11,315 nucleotides of DNA, from NCBI GenBank assembly GCA_902778205.1, contig CACYWX010000063.1:1-11315 (forward strand), written 5' to 3'. The stretch is from an uncultured Ruminococcus sp. Lineage in GTDB: Bacteria; Bacillota; Clostridia; Oscillospirales; CAG-272. A program made the translations under genes and the position numbers. Positions 1-6,099 of the stretch are shown here, one piece after another; positions within the stretch are counted from its first letter, which is position 1, and every line of letters starts with the position of its first letter. Under the pieces are notes generated by a model that saw only the letters and a list, made by a program, of their open reading frames with translations, ran no database searches and was not told the DNA's origin.

Positions 1-1438
1 GCTCCAGCAGGGAAGGGACCGCCATGTTCATGAGATTGCGCATGAGATAGACGAAATCCGTCGTCAGCGGGAGGTTGGAGTCGTGGGGATCGAAGAGCAG
101 AACCGCTTCGGTGGTGCCGTCCTCCTTCATCCGCGCCAGAAGGACCGGATCGCTTCCGGCGGAGCAGACCGTGACCCATTCGTCGGAGGCTTCGGCCAGG
201 ATATGCCGCGCCGCGGAGATCCCGTCCAGCTTCATGTAGCGCAGGAGCCGGTCCTTCATGCCGCTGTCCGCTGCCGATGCCGCCAGGCCCGCCGCCTCCT
301 CCGACACGCCGGTCTCTGCGATCCCCTCGGGCATCCGGTCCGGATTCACGTAAAGGACCGCACCCGCCGCGGGGACCTCCTCCGGCACGGTCCCGTCGTA
401 CAGGATCAGGTCGAATTCGCCGCTCACCGGAGTCGGGGACACCCGGAGCCTTCCCCGGTCCAGGGCGGTCAGCGCGCTTTCGAAATAATAGGGCGTTTCC
501 GACACGAGAAGGGTGTCGCAGGGACGGTCCCGTTCGGGGAAATACGCCAGCCGGTTGTCCGCCTCGAAGGCGTCGCCGGGATCCACGGTCAGCGCGGCCC
601 AGCCGATCTCATCCGCGCCGGGGACGGTAAAGCGGACCTTCACCGGCGTATCCGCGGGGCATTCCACGTTCGCGGCGTCCAGAAGCCGTCCGTCCGCGGA
701 TACCCCCGCCGGGATCACCGCGTCACGGCCCCAACTGGTGAGGTCGGCCTCCAGCACGCATCCGCCCTCTCCGTCCCGGGAAGCGCTCAGACCGGTCAGG
801 GAGGCGTTCCACTCCCCGCCGTCCAGGGAGATGACCGTCACCCCGTCCGCCTCCTCCACCATCTGATCCGTATAGACGATCACTTCCGCATCCGGATGCC
901 CGAAGCGGAAGAGCTGAGCCAGGGTCATGGCGCCGGACAGGGACGAGGAGCCCCATCCGCAGGGAGAGGCCGCCAGGGCGTCCGAGATCTCCTTCCGGGA
1001 GGAGGATTCCGAGACCACGGTCTTCGCCTCCTCTCCCGCCGTCACCACGGTCACCGTGCTTCCGCGGCCCGTTTCCTTCGCCAGGGCCAGGATCCTGTCC
1101 ACGGCGGCGTCGTACCGGGTCAGGCCGGATTCCGTGACGGTGCGCATGCTGGCGGAGGCGTCAAGGATCACCAGATAATCTGCGCGGCTTCCCCCGGAGA
1201 GGACCGGACGCGCGGCGAGAAAGGCCCCGCCCGTTACCAGCAGGAGCTGCAGGACAAAGACCAGCCACCGCTCGAGGAAGGAGAGGGGCAGTCTGCGCTT
1301 CATGAACCGGTCGCTGAGCCGCCAGATGTAGCTCGACGACACCCGCCGGTTTTCGTGCTGCGGCCGGATCAGCCAGATGGCGATGAGGACCGGGATCCCG
1401 AGAAGAAGCCACAGTCCCGCCGGATTCTGAAACCTCAT
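1..1438 (-). CDS. BatA-like VWA-domain membrane protein (C-terminus outside the window)
   Basis: I translated the reverse strand from the ATG at 1438; 479 residues are visible and the frame is still open at base 1. Two N-terminal hydrophobic segments lie at about residues 6-26 and 57-80, as in the BatA/aerotolerance N-terminal region. A von Willebrand A domain begins near residue 87 with the metal-site motif DASAS (D93, S95, S97) and a likely later site residue in VIVYTDQ (D191). Beyond it come an EADNRLAY segment (about 292-299) and an NLPLT...FVYLMRNLMN segment (about 455-471), both typical of long VWA proteins of MoxR/DUF58 operons; a further C-terminal membrane helix is expected past the edge. 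The start overlaps the DUF58 stop (ATGA), and GGAG lies 8 nt upstream. It is probably membrane-anchored with most of its mass on one face. Its exact biochemical role is unknown. Confidence 0.85.
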   Translation of the reverse strand, partial: MRFQNPAGLWLLLGIPVLIAIWLIRPQHENRRVSSSYIWRLSDRFMKRRLPLSFLERWLVFVLQLLLVTGGAFLAARPVLSGGSRADYLVILDASASMRTVTESGLTRYDAAVDRILALAKETGRGSTVTVVTAGEEAKTVVSESSSRKEISDALAASPCGWGSSSLSGAMTLAQLFRFGHPDAEVIVYTDQMVEEADGVTVISLDGGEWNASLTGLSASRDGEGGCVLEADLTSWGRDAVIPAGVSADGRLLDAANVECPADTPVKVRFTVPGADEIGWAALTVDPGDAFEADNRLAYFPERDRPCDTLLVSETPYYFESALTALDRGRLRVSPTPVSGEFDLILYDGTVPEEVPAAGAVLYVNPDRMPEGIAETGVSEEAAGLAASAADSGMKDRLLRYMKLDGISAARHILAEASDEWVTVCSAGSDPVLLARMKEDGTTEAVLLFDPHDSNLPLTTDFVYLMRNLMNMAVPSLLE

Positions 1439-2346
1439 TGTATCATCTCCGATCGGATCGCTCCGTCAAGCAGGACGCGGGCCACGGGCTCGTCCGTCCT
1501 GCAGGTGAAGAACCGGACCCGCCGCGCGGCGCAGAAGGACCGGATGTCGTTCTCCAGCCATGCGCAGGCCTTTGCGTAGGCCTGAAGCCTCTGCCGTCCG
1601 ATGTGCATTCTGAAATTCCGCTCGTCGTCCTCCCCCACGGCCTCCGTGTCGTTGAGCCGGAGCCTTCCCGTGAGGGCGGGAGCCGTCTCGTCCGGGGACA
1701 GGACCCGGATCAGGCAGACCTCGCGCTCCCGTCCGAGAAGCCAGTCCACCGCGCCCTTCCAGTCCCGGTCCGTGAGAAAATCGGAAATCAGAAAGCTGAT
1801 CCCGTCCTTTTTCCCGGGATCCGGACAGCGCGGCACGGACACGTCCATTTTCGTCTCGCCGCCGCATTTCAGACCCTCCAGCCTGTCCAGCGCCAGCGCC
1901 CAGCCGTCCCGGGTCGAGACCGCCTCCGTCACCCGACGGCATTCCTCTCCCTCCAGCGCGTACCAGGACACCCGGTCCGATCCGCTCACCGCCAGATAGC
2001 CGAGAAGGGCGGCCAGGCGCAAGGCGGTCCGGTGCTTGTCCGGCGTTCCCCAGGCCATGGAGGCGGACCCGTCCACGTAGATCCGGTGGTGCTGCCGCCG
2101 CTCGTCCGTGAACAGCTTCAGAAAGAGCTTGTCCGTTCTCCCGTACAGCTTCCAGTCGATCCGCCGCGGGTCGTCCCCCGGGATGTAGGGCCGGTAATCC
2201 GCGAATTCCATGGAGGAGCCGTAGTACGCGGACCGCCGGTTTCCCCCGAACATTCCCTCCATCAGCCCGCGGATGTTGAGATCCCGGCTGTCCAGAAGGG
2301 CGATGGTTCCGTCGTCGATCAGTCGTTCCCCTGCCATGGCGCTCAC
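1435..2346 (-). CDS. DUF58 domain protein of the MoxR operon
   Basis: The 303-residue product carries the DUF58 signature at about residues 50-79 (DYRPYIPGDDPRRIDWKLYG followed by RTDKLFLKLF). A VWA-like fold follows, with a DGSAS metal-site motif at 92-96. No membrane helix is evident in this member, so it is probably soluble or peripheral. DUF58 proteins occur next to MoxR ATPases and VWA proteins, and the three are thought to act together, with the VWA parts as metal-dependent adaptors. The GTG at 2346 overlaps the moxR stop as GTGA. An ATG three codons in (2337) is an alternative start; neither has a clear ribosome binding site, so translational coupling is likely. The stop overlaps the next gene's ATG, which marks an operon. 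Confidence 0.9.
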   Translation of the reverse strand: MSAMAGERLIDDGTIALLDSRDLNIRGLMEGMFGGNRRSAYYGSSMEFADYRPYIPGDDPRRIDWKLYGRTDKLFLKLFTDERRQHHRIYVDGSASMAWGTPDKHRTALRLAALLGYLAVSGSDRVSWYALEGEECRRVTEAVSTRDGWALALDRLEGLKCGGETKMDVSVPRCPDPGKKDGISFLISDFLTDRDWKGAVDWLLGREREVCLIRVLSPDETAPALTGRLRLNDTEAVGEDDERNFRMHIGRQRLQAYAKACAWLENDIRSFCAARRVRFFTCRTDEPVARVLLDGAIRSEMIQ

Positions 2347-3398
2347 GTTCTGCGGAAGAGGCGTCTGCTGTCCGGCGCCTCCGCGTTTTCGGTTTTCGTC
2401 CGGTTCCCGCCCCTCGCCTCGGCGATCAGCGCGCGGATCACCTCGTCCGGCGTATGACCGCTCATGACGGCGTCGTAGGTCAGCTTGATCCGGTGGCGCA
2501 GAACGGGGCAGGCCAGGGCGTCCACGTCGTCCCGGGATACGTTGTACCGCCCGTCGGTCAGCGCCAGGATCTGTCCTCCGGCGATGAGGGCCTGCACCGC
2601 CCGGGGACTCGCTCCGAACCGCAGCTCCTTCTTCGCCGTCGGGGATGCCCCGTCCAGCTCCGGATGGGTGGAGGAGACCAGCCTTGCCGCGTACTCCACC
2701 ACCTCGTCGATGACCGGGATGCTCTTGGCGGTCTCCCGCATGGCCAGAAGCTCATCGCCGTTCATGACCCGCGCGGCCCGCTCCTCCTGGGTGTCCTGGG
2801 TCAGCCGTACGATCCGGCAGAGCTCCTCCTCCCCGGGGAAGGTCATGAGCAGCTTGAACATGAACCGGTCCGTCTGGGCCTCGGGAAGCACATAGGTGCC
2901 GTCCTGCTCGATGGGATTCTGGGTGGCCAGCACGAAAAACGGCTCCATCAGCGCCCAGGTCCTCCCGCCGGCGGTCACGCGGTGCTCCTGCATGGCCTCA
3001 AGCAGTGCGGACTGGGTCTTGGGTGTCGCGCGGTTGATCTCGTCCGCCAGAACGATATTGGAAAAGACCGGGCCGCCCACGAACCGCTGGACGTTGTTCC
3101 CCTTTTCGTCCTTTTCGATGATGTTGGATCCTGTGACGTCGGCGGGCATCAGGTCCGGCGTGAACTGGATCCGGGAAAACATCAGATCCAGCGTCCGCGC
3201 CACGGACCGGACCAGCCGGGTCTTGCCCGTGCCGGGAACGCCCTCCAGCAGGACGTTGCCTCCCGCGATCATGGCGATCAGCGTGCCGTCCACCGCCTCG
3301 TCCTGACCCACGATGTCCTTTGCGATTTCTCCGCGGACCGCTTGGTACTGACGGCTGAAATACCGGATCCGCTCCTCCATGCTCCAGGCGTTGTTCAT
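2343..3398 (-). CDS. MoxR-family AAA+ ATPase
   Basis: The 351-residue product has the full set of MoxR/AAA_3 motifs: Walker A GVPGTGKT (53-60), Walker B VLADE (116-120) followed by INRATPKTQSALLEAMQE, sensor 1 LATQNP (157-162), EAQTDRF (173-179) with the expected arginine finger, and a sensor 2 region GASPRAVQ near 262. Length matches the family. MoxR ATPases are cytosolic hexamers thought to act as chaperones for metal-dependent or envelope complexes together with VWA partners. The ribosome binding site AAGGAG overlaps the TAA of the upstream gene and sits 5 nt before the ATG. The 3' end overlaps the DUF58 gene by 4 bp. Family assignment is secure; the client is not known. No symbol is given because MoxR subfamilies are not separable here. 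Confidence 0.95.
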   Translation of the reverse strand: MNNAWSMEERIRYFSRQYQAVRGEIAKDIVGQDEAVDGTLIAMIAGGNVLLEGVPGTGKTRLVRSVARTLDLMFSRIQFTPDLMPADVTGSNIIEKDEKGNNVQRFVGGPVFSNIVLADEINRATPKTQSALLEAMQEHRVTAGGRTWALMEPFFVLATQNPIEQDGTYVLPEAQTDRFMFKLLMTFPGEEELCRIVRLTQDTQEERAARVMNGDELLAMRETAKSIPVIDEVVEYAARLVSSTHPELDGASPTAKKELRFGASPRAVQALIAGGQILALTDGRYNVSRDDVDALACPVLRHRIKLTYDAVMSGHTPDEVIRALIAEARGGNRTKTENAEAPDSRRLFRRT

Positions 3399-3407
3399 AT
3401 CGTCTCC

Positions 3408-4532
3408 TTATCTGTCAAGGTCTTCGAAATAGGCGCGGGCGGCGTCCTCGGCCTCATAGGGGATCTCCCCGTTCTCCGCGTCGCGCAGATAGTCGGAATA
3501 GTAGGCGGAAAAGACCTTCCCGTAGGGAACCGCCCCGGAGATCGGATCGTAGACCGGCTCCGTCATGGCCGAGGGGATCCCCTCTCTCTCTCCTTCGCCG
3601 GAGCCCTGTCCTTGTCCGTCCTCTCCGCCGGGCATCTCTCCGGGGCGCTCTCCGGGACCTTCTCCCGGGAACTCTCCTTCCCCTTCCATGCCTTCTTCGC
3701 CTTCGCCGGGGACCAGCATCATCTCTCCGCCCTCCATGCCTTCTTTGCCTTCCTCCCCCGCCTCTTCCTCCTCTTCTCCGAGGAGCATGCGGCGGGCCTC
3801 CTCCAGCACGTCCAGCGCTTCGTTCATGGCGCCCCGGGATGCCTCTCCCTCTCTGGCGGCGTCTTTGACGTTTTCTTCCGTGCCGCTGATCTCTCCGAGG
3901 GCGCGCAGGACGCTGTCCGTGTTCTCCATTTCATCGATCAGCCGGTCCAGCTCCTCCGCCAGACGTCCCTCGCCCGACGCCTCCATCCGGTCCCTCTCCT
4001 CCCGGAGCATGTCCAGCACGTCCTCCCAGACGCCGCTCATTTCGTCCGTCTCCCGCGCGAACCAGGACGCCGGGACAAGAACGCTCGCCGCGGCCGTCAG
4101 TAGGGCCAGCAGAAGAAGCACGACGGAGGCGGCGCCGATTTTTCCCCTGAGACGGCCCGGGCTGACCGTTTCCAGATGGCGCAGGGCGTCCTCCCGCTGG
4201 AGCGAGGCGATCTCATAGGGAGAATTCCGCAGGGCCAGCATAGCCGAGGTCCGGTCCTTCAGCCCCAGCGCGTCGACCCGCCGGGCGGTCTCGGCCTGAT
4301 TCGGCAGAAGGATCCAAAACGCCGCGGTCAGTGTGACGAGGGCCGCCCCGCCGGATACGATCCACGCGATCCCGCCGCCTTCCGCCTGCGCGATTTTGTA
4401 CGCCAGCGTCACGGCCGCAAAGACAAAGCCCCCGGCCGTCAGCGCGGCAAGAAAAGCCCGGACCGCCGCGTGGAGGCCGAGCCTCCGCCGATAGGGCCGG
4501 ACCGCTTTGGATATGAGCTCCGGATTGGTCAT
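3408..4532 (-). CDS. Membrane protein with coiled coil and Glu/Gly-rich acidic region, first gene of the MoxR operon
   Basis: I prefer the ATG at 4532 (374 residues) to the in-frame ATG at 4571. GGAG lies 6 nt upstream of the 4532 ATG, while the 4571 ATG abuts a TACAAT box that looks like a promoter -10. Three hydrophobic segments lie at about residues 20-47, 53-77 and 132-156. A charged, probably coiled-coil segment follows (about 165-210), then a long region of low complexity made almost only of Glu, Gly, Met and Pro (about 245-325). The C-terminal block has PVYDPISGAVPYG and ends AARAYFEDLDR. This block resembles a tail seen in other MoxR/DUF58-operon membrane proteins of Bacillota, from memory and not searched. 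The gene is 9 bp from moxR, so it shares the operon. Function is unknown; a membrane scaffold for the ATPase/VWA partners is a guess. Confidence 0.75.
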   Translation of the reverse strand: MTNPELISKAVRPYRRRLGLHAAVRAFLAALTAGGFVFAAVTLAYKIAQAEGGGIAWIVSGGAALVTLTAAFWILLPNQAETARRVDALGLKDRTSAMLALRNSPYEIASLQREDALRHLETVSPGRLRGKIGAASVVLLLLALLTAAASVLVPASWFARETDEMSGVWEDVLDMLREERDRMEASGEGRLAEELDRLIDEMENTDSVLRALGEISGTEENVKDAAREGEASRGAMNEALDVLEEARRMLLGEEEEEAGEEGKEGMEGGEMMLVPGEGEEGMEGEGEFPGEGPGERPGEMPGGEDGQGQGSGEGEREGIPSAMTEPVYDPISGAVPYGKVFSAYYSDYLRDAENGEIPYEAEDAARAYFEDLDR

Positions 4533-4571
4533 GATTCGCTCCGATTCCCGCAGTGGTTCGATGTTGATCAT

Positions 4572-4600
4572 ATTGTACCATCCCCCGTGCCGCCCCGCCA
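4572..4600 (-). promoter_or_regulatory. Possible promoter of the MoxR operon
   Basis: On the minus strand TACAAT (4577-4572) matches the -10 consensus at five of six positions and sits about 40 nt before the preferred start at 4532. The -35 position is GC-rich and matches poorly (TGGCGG or CTGGCG depending on spacing), so an activator or an extended element may be needed. The same -10 hexamer is used by the stronger cobT promoter. Confidence 0.35.
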
Positions 4601-4602
4601 GT

Positions 4603-4641
4603 GGGATTCTGTAAACAGAATGAAACTATTTTCAGAATCCC
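4603..4641. repeat. Nested inverted repeats upstream of the MoxR operon
   Basis: GGGATTCTG (4603-4611) pairs perfectly with CAGAATCCC (4633-4641). The inner part of the left arm, ATTCTG (4606-4611), can instead pair with the nearer CAGAAT (4616-4621) across a TAAA loop. The two hairpins exclude each other. The block lies just upstream of the weak promoter and could be a protein-binding site or part of the 3' end of marR transcripts. No U-tract follows on either strand, so it is not a standard terminator. Confidence 0.5.
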
Positions 4642-4680
4642 TGCATATCCATACGCCCATCCGCAGGACCGGAAACCGGA

Positions 4681-4727
4681 CAAAAGGCTGCCGCATTTCT
4701 CCTTTTTCGGGGGTTCATGCGACAGCC
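4681..4727 (-). terminator. Hairpin repeat copy 1, probable marR terminator
   Basis: Read on the minus strand, GGCTGTCGCAT (4727-4717) pairs with ATGCGGCAGCC (4696-4686), with one G-U pair and a 20-nt loop, and is followed by TTTTG. It lies about 90 nt after the marR stop and is the first such structure there. A near-identical copy is at 6045-6085. The stem plus short U-run suggests termination of marR, although the long loop and short U-run are weaker than in a classic intrinsic terminator. The 3' half of the loop and the second arm contain AAAGGAGAAATG, which looks like a ribosome binding site and start codon. Confidence 0.5.
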
Positions 4728-4819
4728 CGTCGTACCCGGCGGATCCTGATCCCGGCGGGGTCGGCCTTCATTCTGACCGCATCCTTCCGGCTCTCGGGAC
4801 GGCATTCCGGACCATGCGC

Positions 4820-5632
4820 TCAGCGGGGCATTCTCTCCTTCCAGTCCTTCATGAGCTTTTCCAGAAGACCGGTCAGCGCCGCTTTCTCCTCCCCGCTCAG
4901 ACAGGAGAACATCTCCGCGCGGCTGGCCCGGCGGTTCTCCTCCGCCCGGACCGCTTCCTCTCGACCGGCCTCGGTCAGCTGAATGTCCATGGTCCTGCGG
5001 TCCTCCGGATTGGGGGTCCGCCGGATCATGCCGCCGCTCTCCAACTTGCTGACGATCTCGCTGGCGGAGCCGGGCTGGATCCCGAGGCGTTCCGTCAGAT
5101 CCCGCTGAGTGAGGGGACCGCCGTTCAGCATGACGAGGATCCGCTTCTGGCCCTCCCGCCCGTCGGACCTCATGCGCATCATGCGGCCCGCGGCGCGGAG
5201 ACAGAATGCCAGCCTGCCGTCGGTGTCGTCCGGAATGTCTTCGGGATCGGGCCATTCCCGCATGCCCCCCCCCTCTCTTCCGCGCTGACCTCCCCCGCCC
5301 ATGCGTCCGCGTCGGCGGTCCGATCCTCCGGGTCTGCCCCGGTGTCCCTCAAAGCCTTCGCCGTGCCGATCGTGATGGGGGTCGTCCTCCGTATCTCCGG
5401 GTCTGCCGTGACGGCCCTCAAAGCCTTCGCCGTGCCGATCGCGGCGGGGACCGTCCTCCGTTCCTTCATGCCAATGGCGGCGTTCGTCCGTCTCTTCCCG
5501 GTGTTCACGCTCCGGGAGGGTCCCGGTTTCGGCAAAGATCCTTCCTCTTTCGCAGTGCGGCTCGCTGAGATCGCAGTGTCTCCCGCATCCGGGACAGGTT
5601 TTCGTGTTGTCCGTATAATCCTTGTATTCCAT
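4820..5632 (-). CDS. MarR-family winged-helix regulator with Cys4 and His/Gly-rich N-terminal arm
   Basis: The 270-residue product has a MarR-type winged helix in its C-terminal half. Key segments are PLTQRDLTERLGIQPGSASE (about 163-182, the recognition helix region) and NPEDRRTMDIQLTEAGRE (about 198-215, the wing), followed by dimerisation-type helices. The N-terminal half is unusual for MarR (typically about 140-150 residues). CPGCGRHCDLSEPHC places four Cys at 13, 16, 20 and 27, which could bind a metal. It is followed by two 23-residue repeats (58-80, 81-103) rich in His, Arg, Gly and Asp, and a Gly/Arg-rich linker. The ATG at 5632 has GGAGGG 5 nt upstream. It is a single-gene transcription unit behind its own promoter and operators, so autoregulation is likely. 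Its ligand and other targets are not visible. Confidence 0.85.
   Translation of the reverse strand: MEYKDYTDNTKTCPGCGRHCDLSEPHCERGRIFAETGTLPEREHREETDERRHWHEGTEDGPRRDRHGEGFEGRHGRPGDTEDDPHHDRHGEGFEGHRGRPGGSDRRRGRMGGGGQRGREGGGMREWPDPEDIPDDTDGRLAFCLRAAGRMMRMRSDGREGQKRILVMLNGGPLTQRDLTERLGIQPGSASEIVSKLESGGMIRRTPNPEDRRTMDIQLTEAGREEAVRAEENRRASRAEMFSCLSGEEKAALTGLLEKLMKDWKERMPR
5326..5463 (-). repeat. 69-bp direct repeat within the marR gene
   Basis: Two adjacent 69-bp units (5326-5394 and 5395-5463) encode the two 23-residue repeats of the regulator's N-terminal arm. The core shared by both protein units is DRHGEGFEG. The units differ at several bases, so the duplication is not very recent. The length is a multiple of three, so copy-number change would keep the reading frame. 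Confidence 0.85.
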
Positions 5633-5657
5633 TTTGTCCCTCCGATTGATAATTTAT

Positions 5658-5667
5658 AAGGTACCTT
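5658..5667. promoter_or_regulatory. Probable MarR operator, promoter-proximal copy
   Basis: AAGGTACCTT is a perfect 10-bp palindrome located just downstream of the -10 box, over the expected transcription start. An identical copy lies at 5696-5705. Binding here would block initiation. Assignment to this MarR is by position and is not shown directly. Confidence 0.7.
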
Positions 5668-5668
5668 G

Positions 5669-5697
5669 ATTATATCATCTGCCGGTGAGATTGTCAA
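5669..5697 (-). promoter_or_regulatory. Consensus sigma-A promoter of marR
   Basis: On the minus strand TTGACA (5697-5692), a 17-bp spacer and TATAAT (5674-5669) match both consensus hexamers exactly. Transcription would start near 5662, giving a leader of about 30 nt with a strong GGAGGG site before the marR ATG at 5632. An intrinsically strong promoter implies tight repression, which the flanking palindromes can explain. Confidence 0.9.
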
Positions 5698-5705
5698 GGT
5701 ACCTT
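5696..5705. promoter_or_regulatory. Probable MarR operator, copy overlapping the -35
   Basis: A second AAGGTACCTT overlaps the first two bases of the -35 hexamer of the marR promoter. Its centre is 38 bp from the centre of the first copy, so the two sites bracket the core promoter. I found no further copy of this palindrome elsewhere in the window, so other targets would lie outside. Confidence 0.7.
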
Positions 5706-5716
5706 TTGAATATTCA

Positions 5717-5747
5717 GAAAACAAAAAAGCGCCCGGAGAACCGAACG
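5717..5747 (-). terminator. Intrinsic terminator upstream of marR
   Basis: On the minus strand CGTTCGG (5747-5741), a TTCT loop and CCGGGCG (5736-5730) form a 7-bp stem with two G-U pairs, followed by C, six T, G and four T. The G-U pairs become C-A mismatches on the plus strand, so the structure is specific to minus-strand RNA. It would stop transcripts coming from the cobC side, or from a local promoter, before they enter marR. Confidence 0.75.
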
Positions 5748-5934
5748 GATTTGTGCATATTAACGAAAAGCATCGCCTGCGTACTGCTCCGCACGTCCCC
5801 GTCGAAGGCGTTGGCCGTCGGGCGATGACGGGGATCCTCGCCGCGTCCGGACGATCCGTGGTCCGAATGGCCCGATCCTGAATTCACTCTATAATATTGT
5901 TTTTGATTGATCTGTTTACAAAAAAGGTCACTGG
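5748..5934 (-). other. Gene-free, structured intergenic stretch (possible small RNA)
   Basis: I see no convincing protein gene here. The stretch contains TCCCCGTC (5796-5803) pairing with GACGGGGA (5827-5834), and CATCGCC (5771-5777) pairing with GGCGATG (5821-5827), which are alternative, mutually exclusive stems. Its minus-strand end is the strong terminator at 5747-5717. A weak candidate minus promoter lies at the AT-rich patch around 5885-5920 (TTGTAA and an AT-rich -10 near 5890-5898). A minus-strand RNA of roughly 150-170 nt is possible; a long 3' leader or tail is the alternative. Confidence 0.25.
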
Positions 5935-6001
5935 GGATGCGCAGCTCCCCAGGATGCGCAGCTCCCCAGGATGCGCGGCTCCCCAGGATGCGCGGCTCCC
6001 C
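5935..6001. repeat. 17-bp tandem repeat, four copies
   Basis: Unit GGATGCGC(A/G)GCTCCCCA occurs at 5935, 5952, 5969 and 5986, the last lacking its final A. Copies 1-2 carry A and copies 3-4 carry G at the variable position, suggesting duplication in pairs. There are no spacers, so this is a minisatellite and not a CRISPR array. It lies between cobC and marR, and 17 bp units are not frame-preserving, in keeping with a non-coding location. Confidence 0.9.
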
Positions 6002-6044
6002 GATAAAGGAGAAAAGAACAACAAACACTTCTGAATCACAATAG

Positions 6045-6085
6045 GGCTGCCGCATTTCTCCTTTTCCGGGATTCATGCGACAGCC
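6045..6085 (-). terminator. Hairpin repeat copy 2, after cobC
   Basis: The arms are identical to those of the copy at 4686-4727 (GGCTGCCGCAT and ATGCGACAGCC on the plus strand), and the loop is one base shorter with few differences. It starts 15 bp after the cobC stop on the minus strand. No U-run follows on that side (CCTATTGTG), so if it ends transcription it does so poorly; it may instead be a 3'-end stabilising hairpin or a dispersed intergenic repeat. Confidence 0.45.
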
Positions 6086-6099
6086 TCGTGGTATCAGGA

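Noticed and set aside
83..1579. Long plus-strand open frame (498 codons)
   Set aside because: It is antisense to the BatA-like gene, whose motifs and operon overlaps are clear; low-complexity Arg/Gly/Pro translation.
2454..4103. Long plus-strand open frame (549 codons)
   Set aside because: It lies antisense to moxR and its upstream gene, has no recognisable domain, and is explained by GC-rich codon bias on the opposite strand.
5890..5895. TATAAT-like box on the plus strand
   Set aside because: No acceptable -35 at 16-18 bp and no gene downstream on that strand.
5935..6001. Possible CRISPR array
   Set aside because: The 17-bp units abut without spacers.
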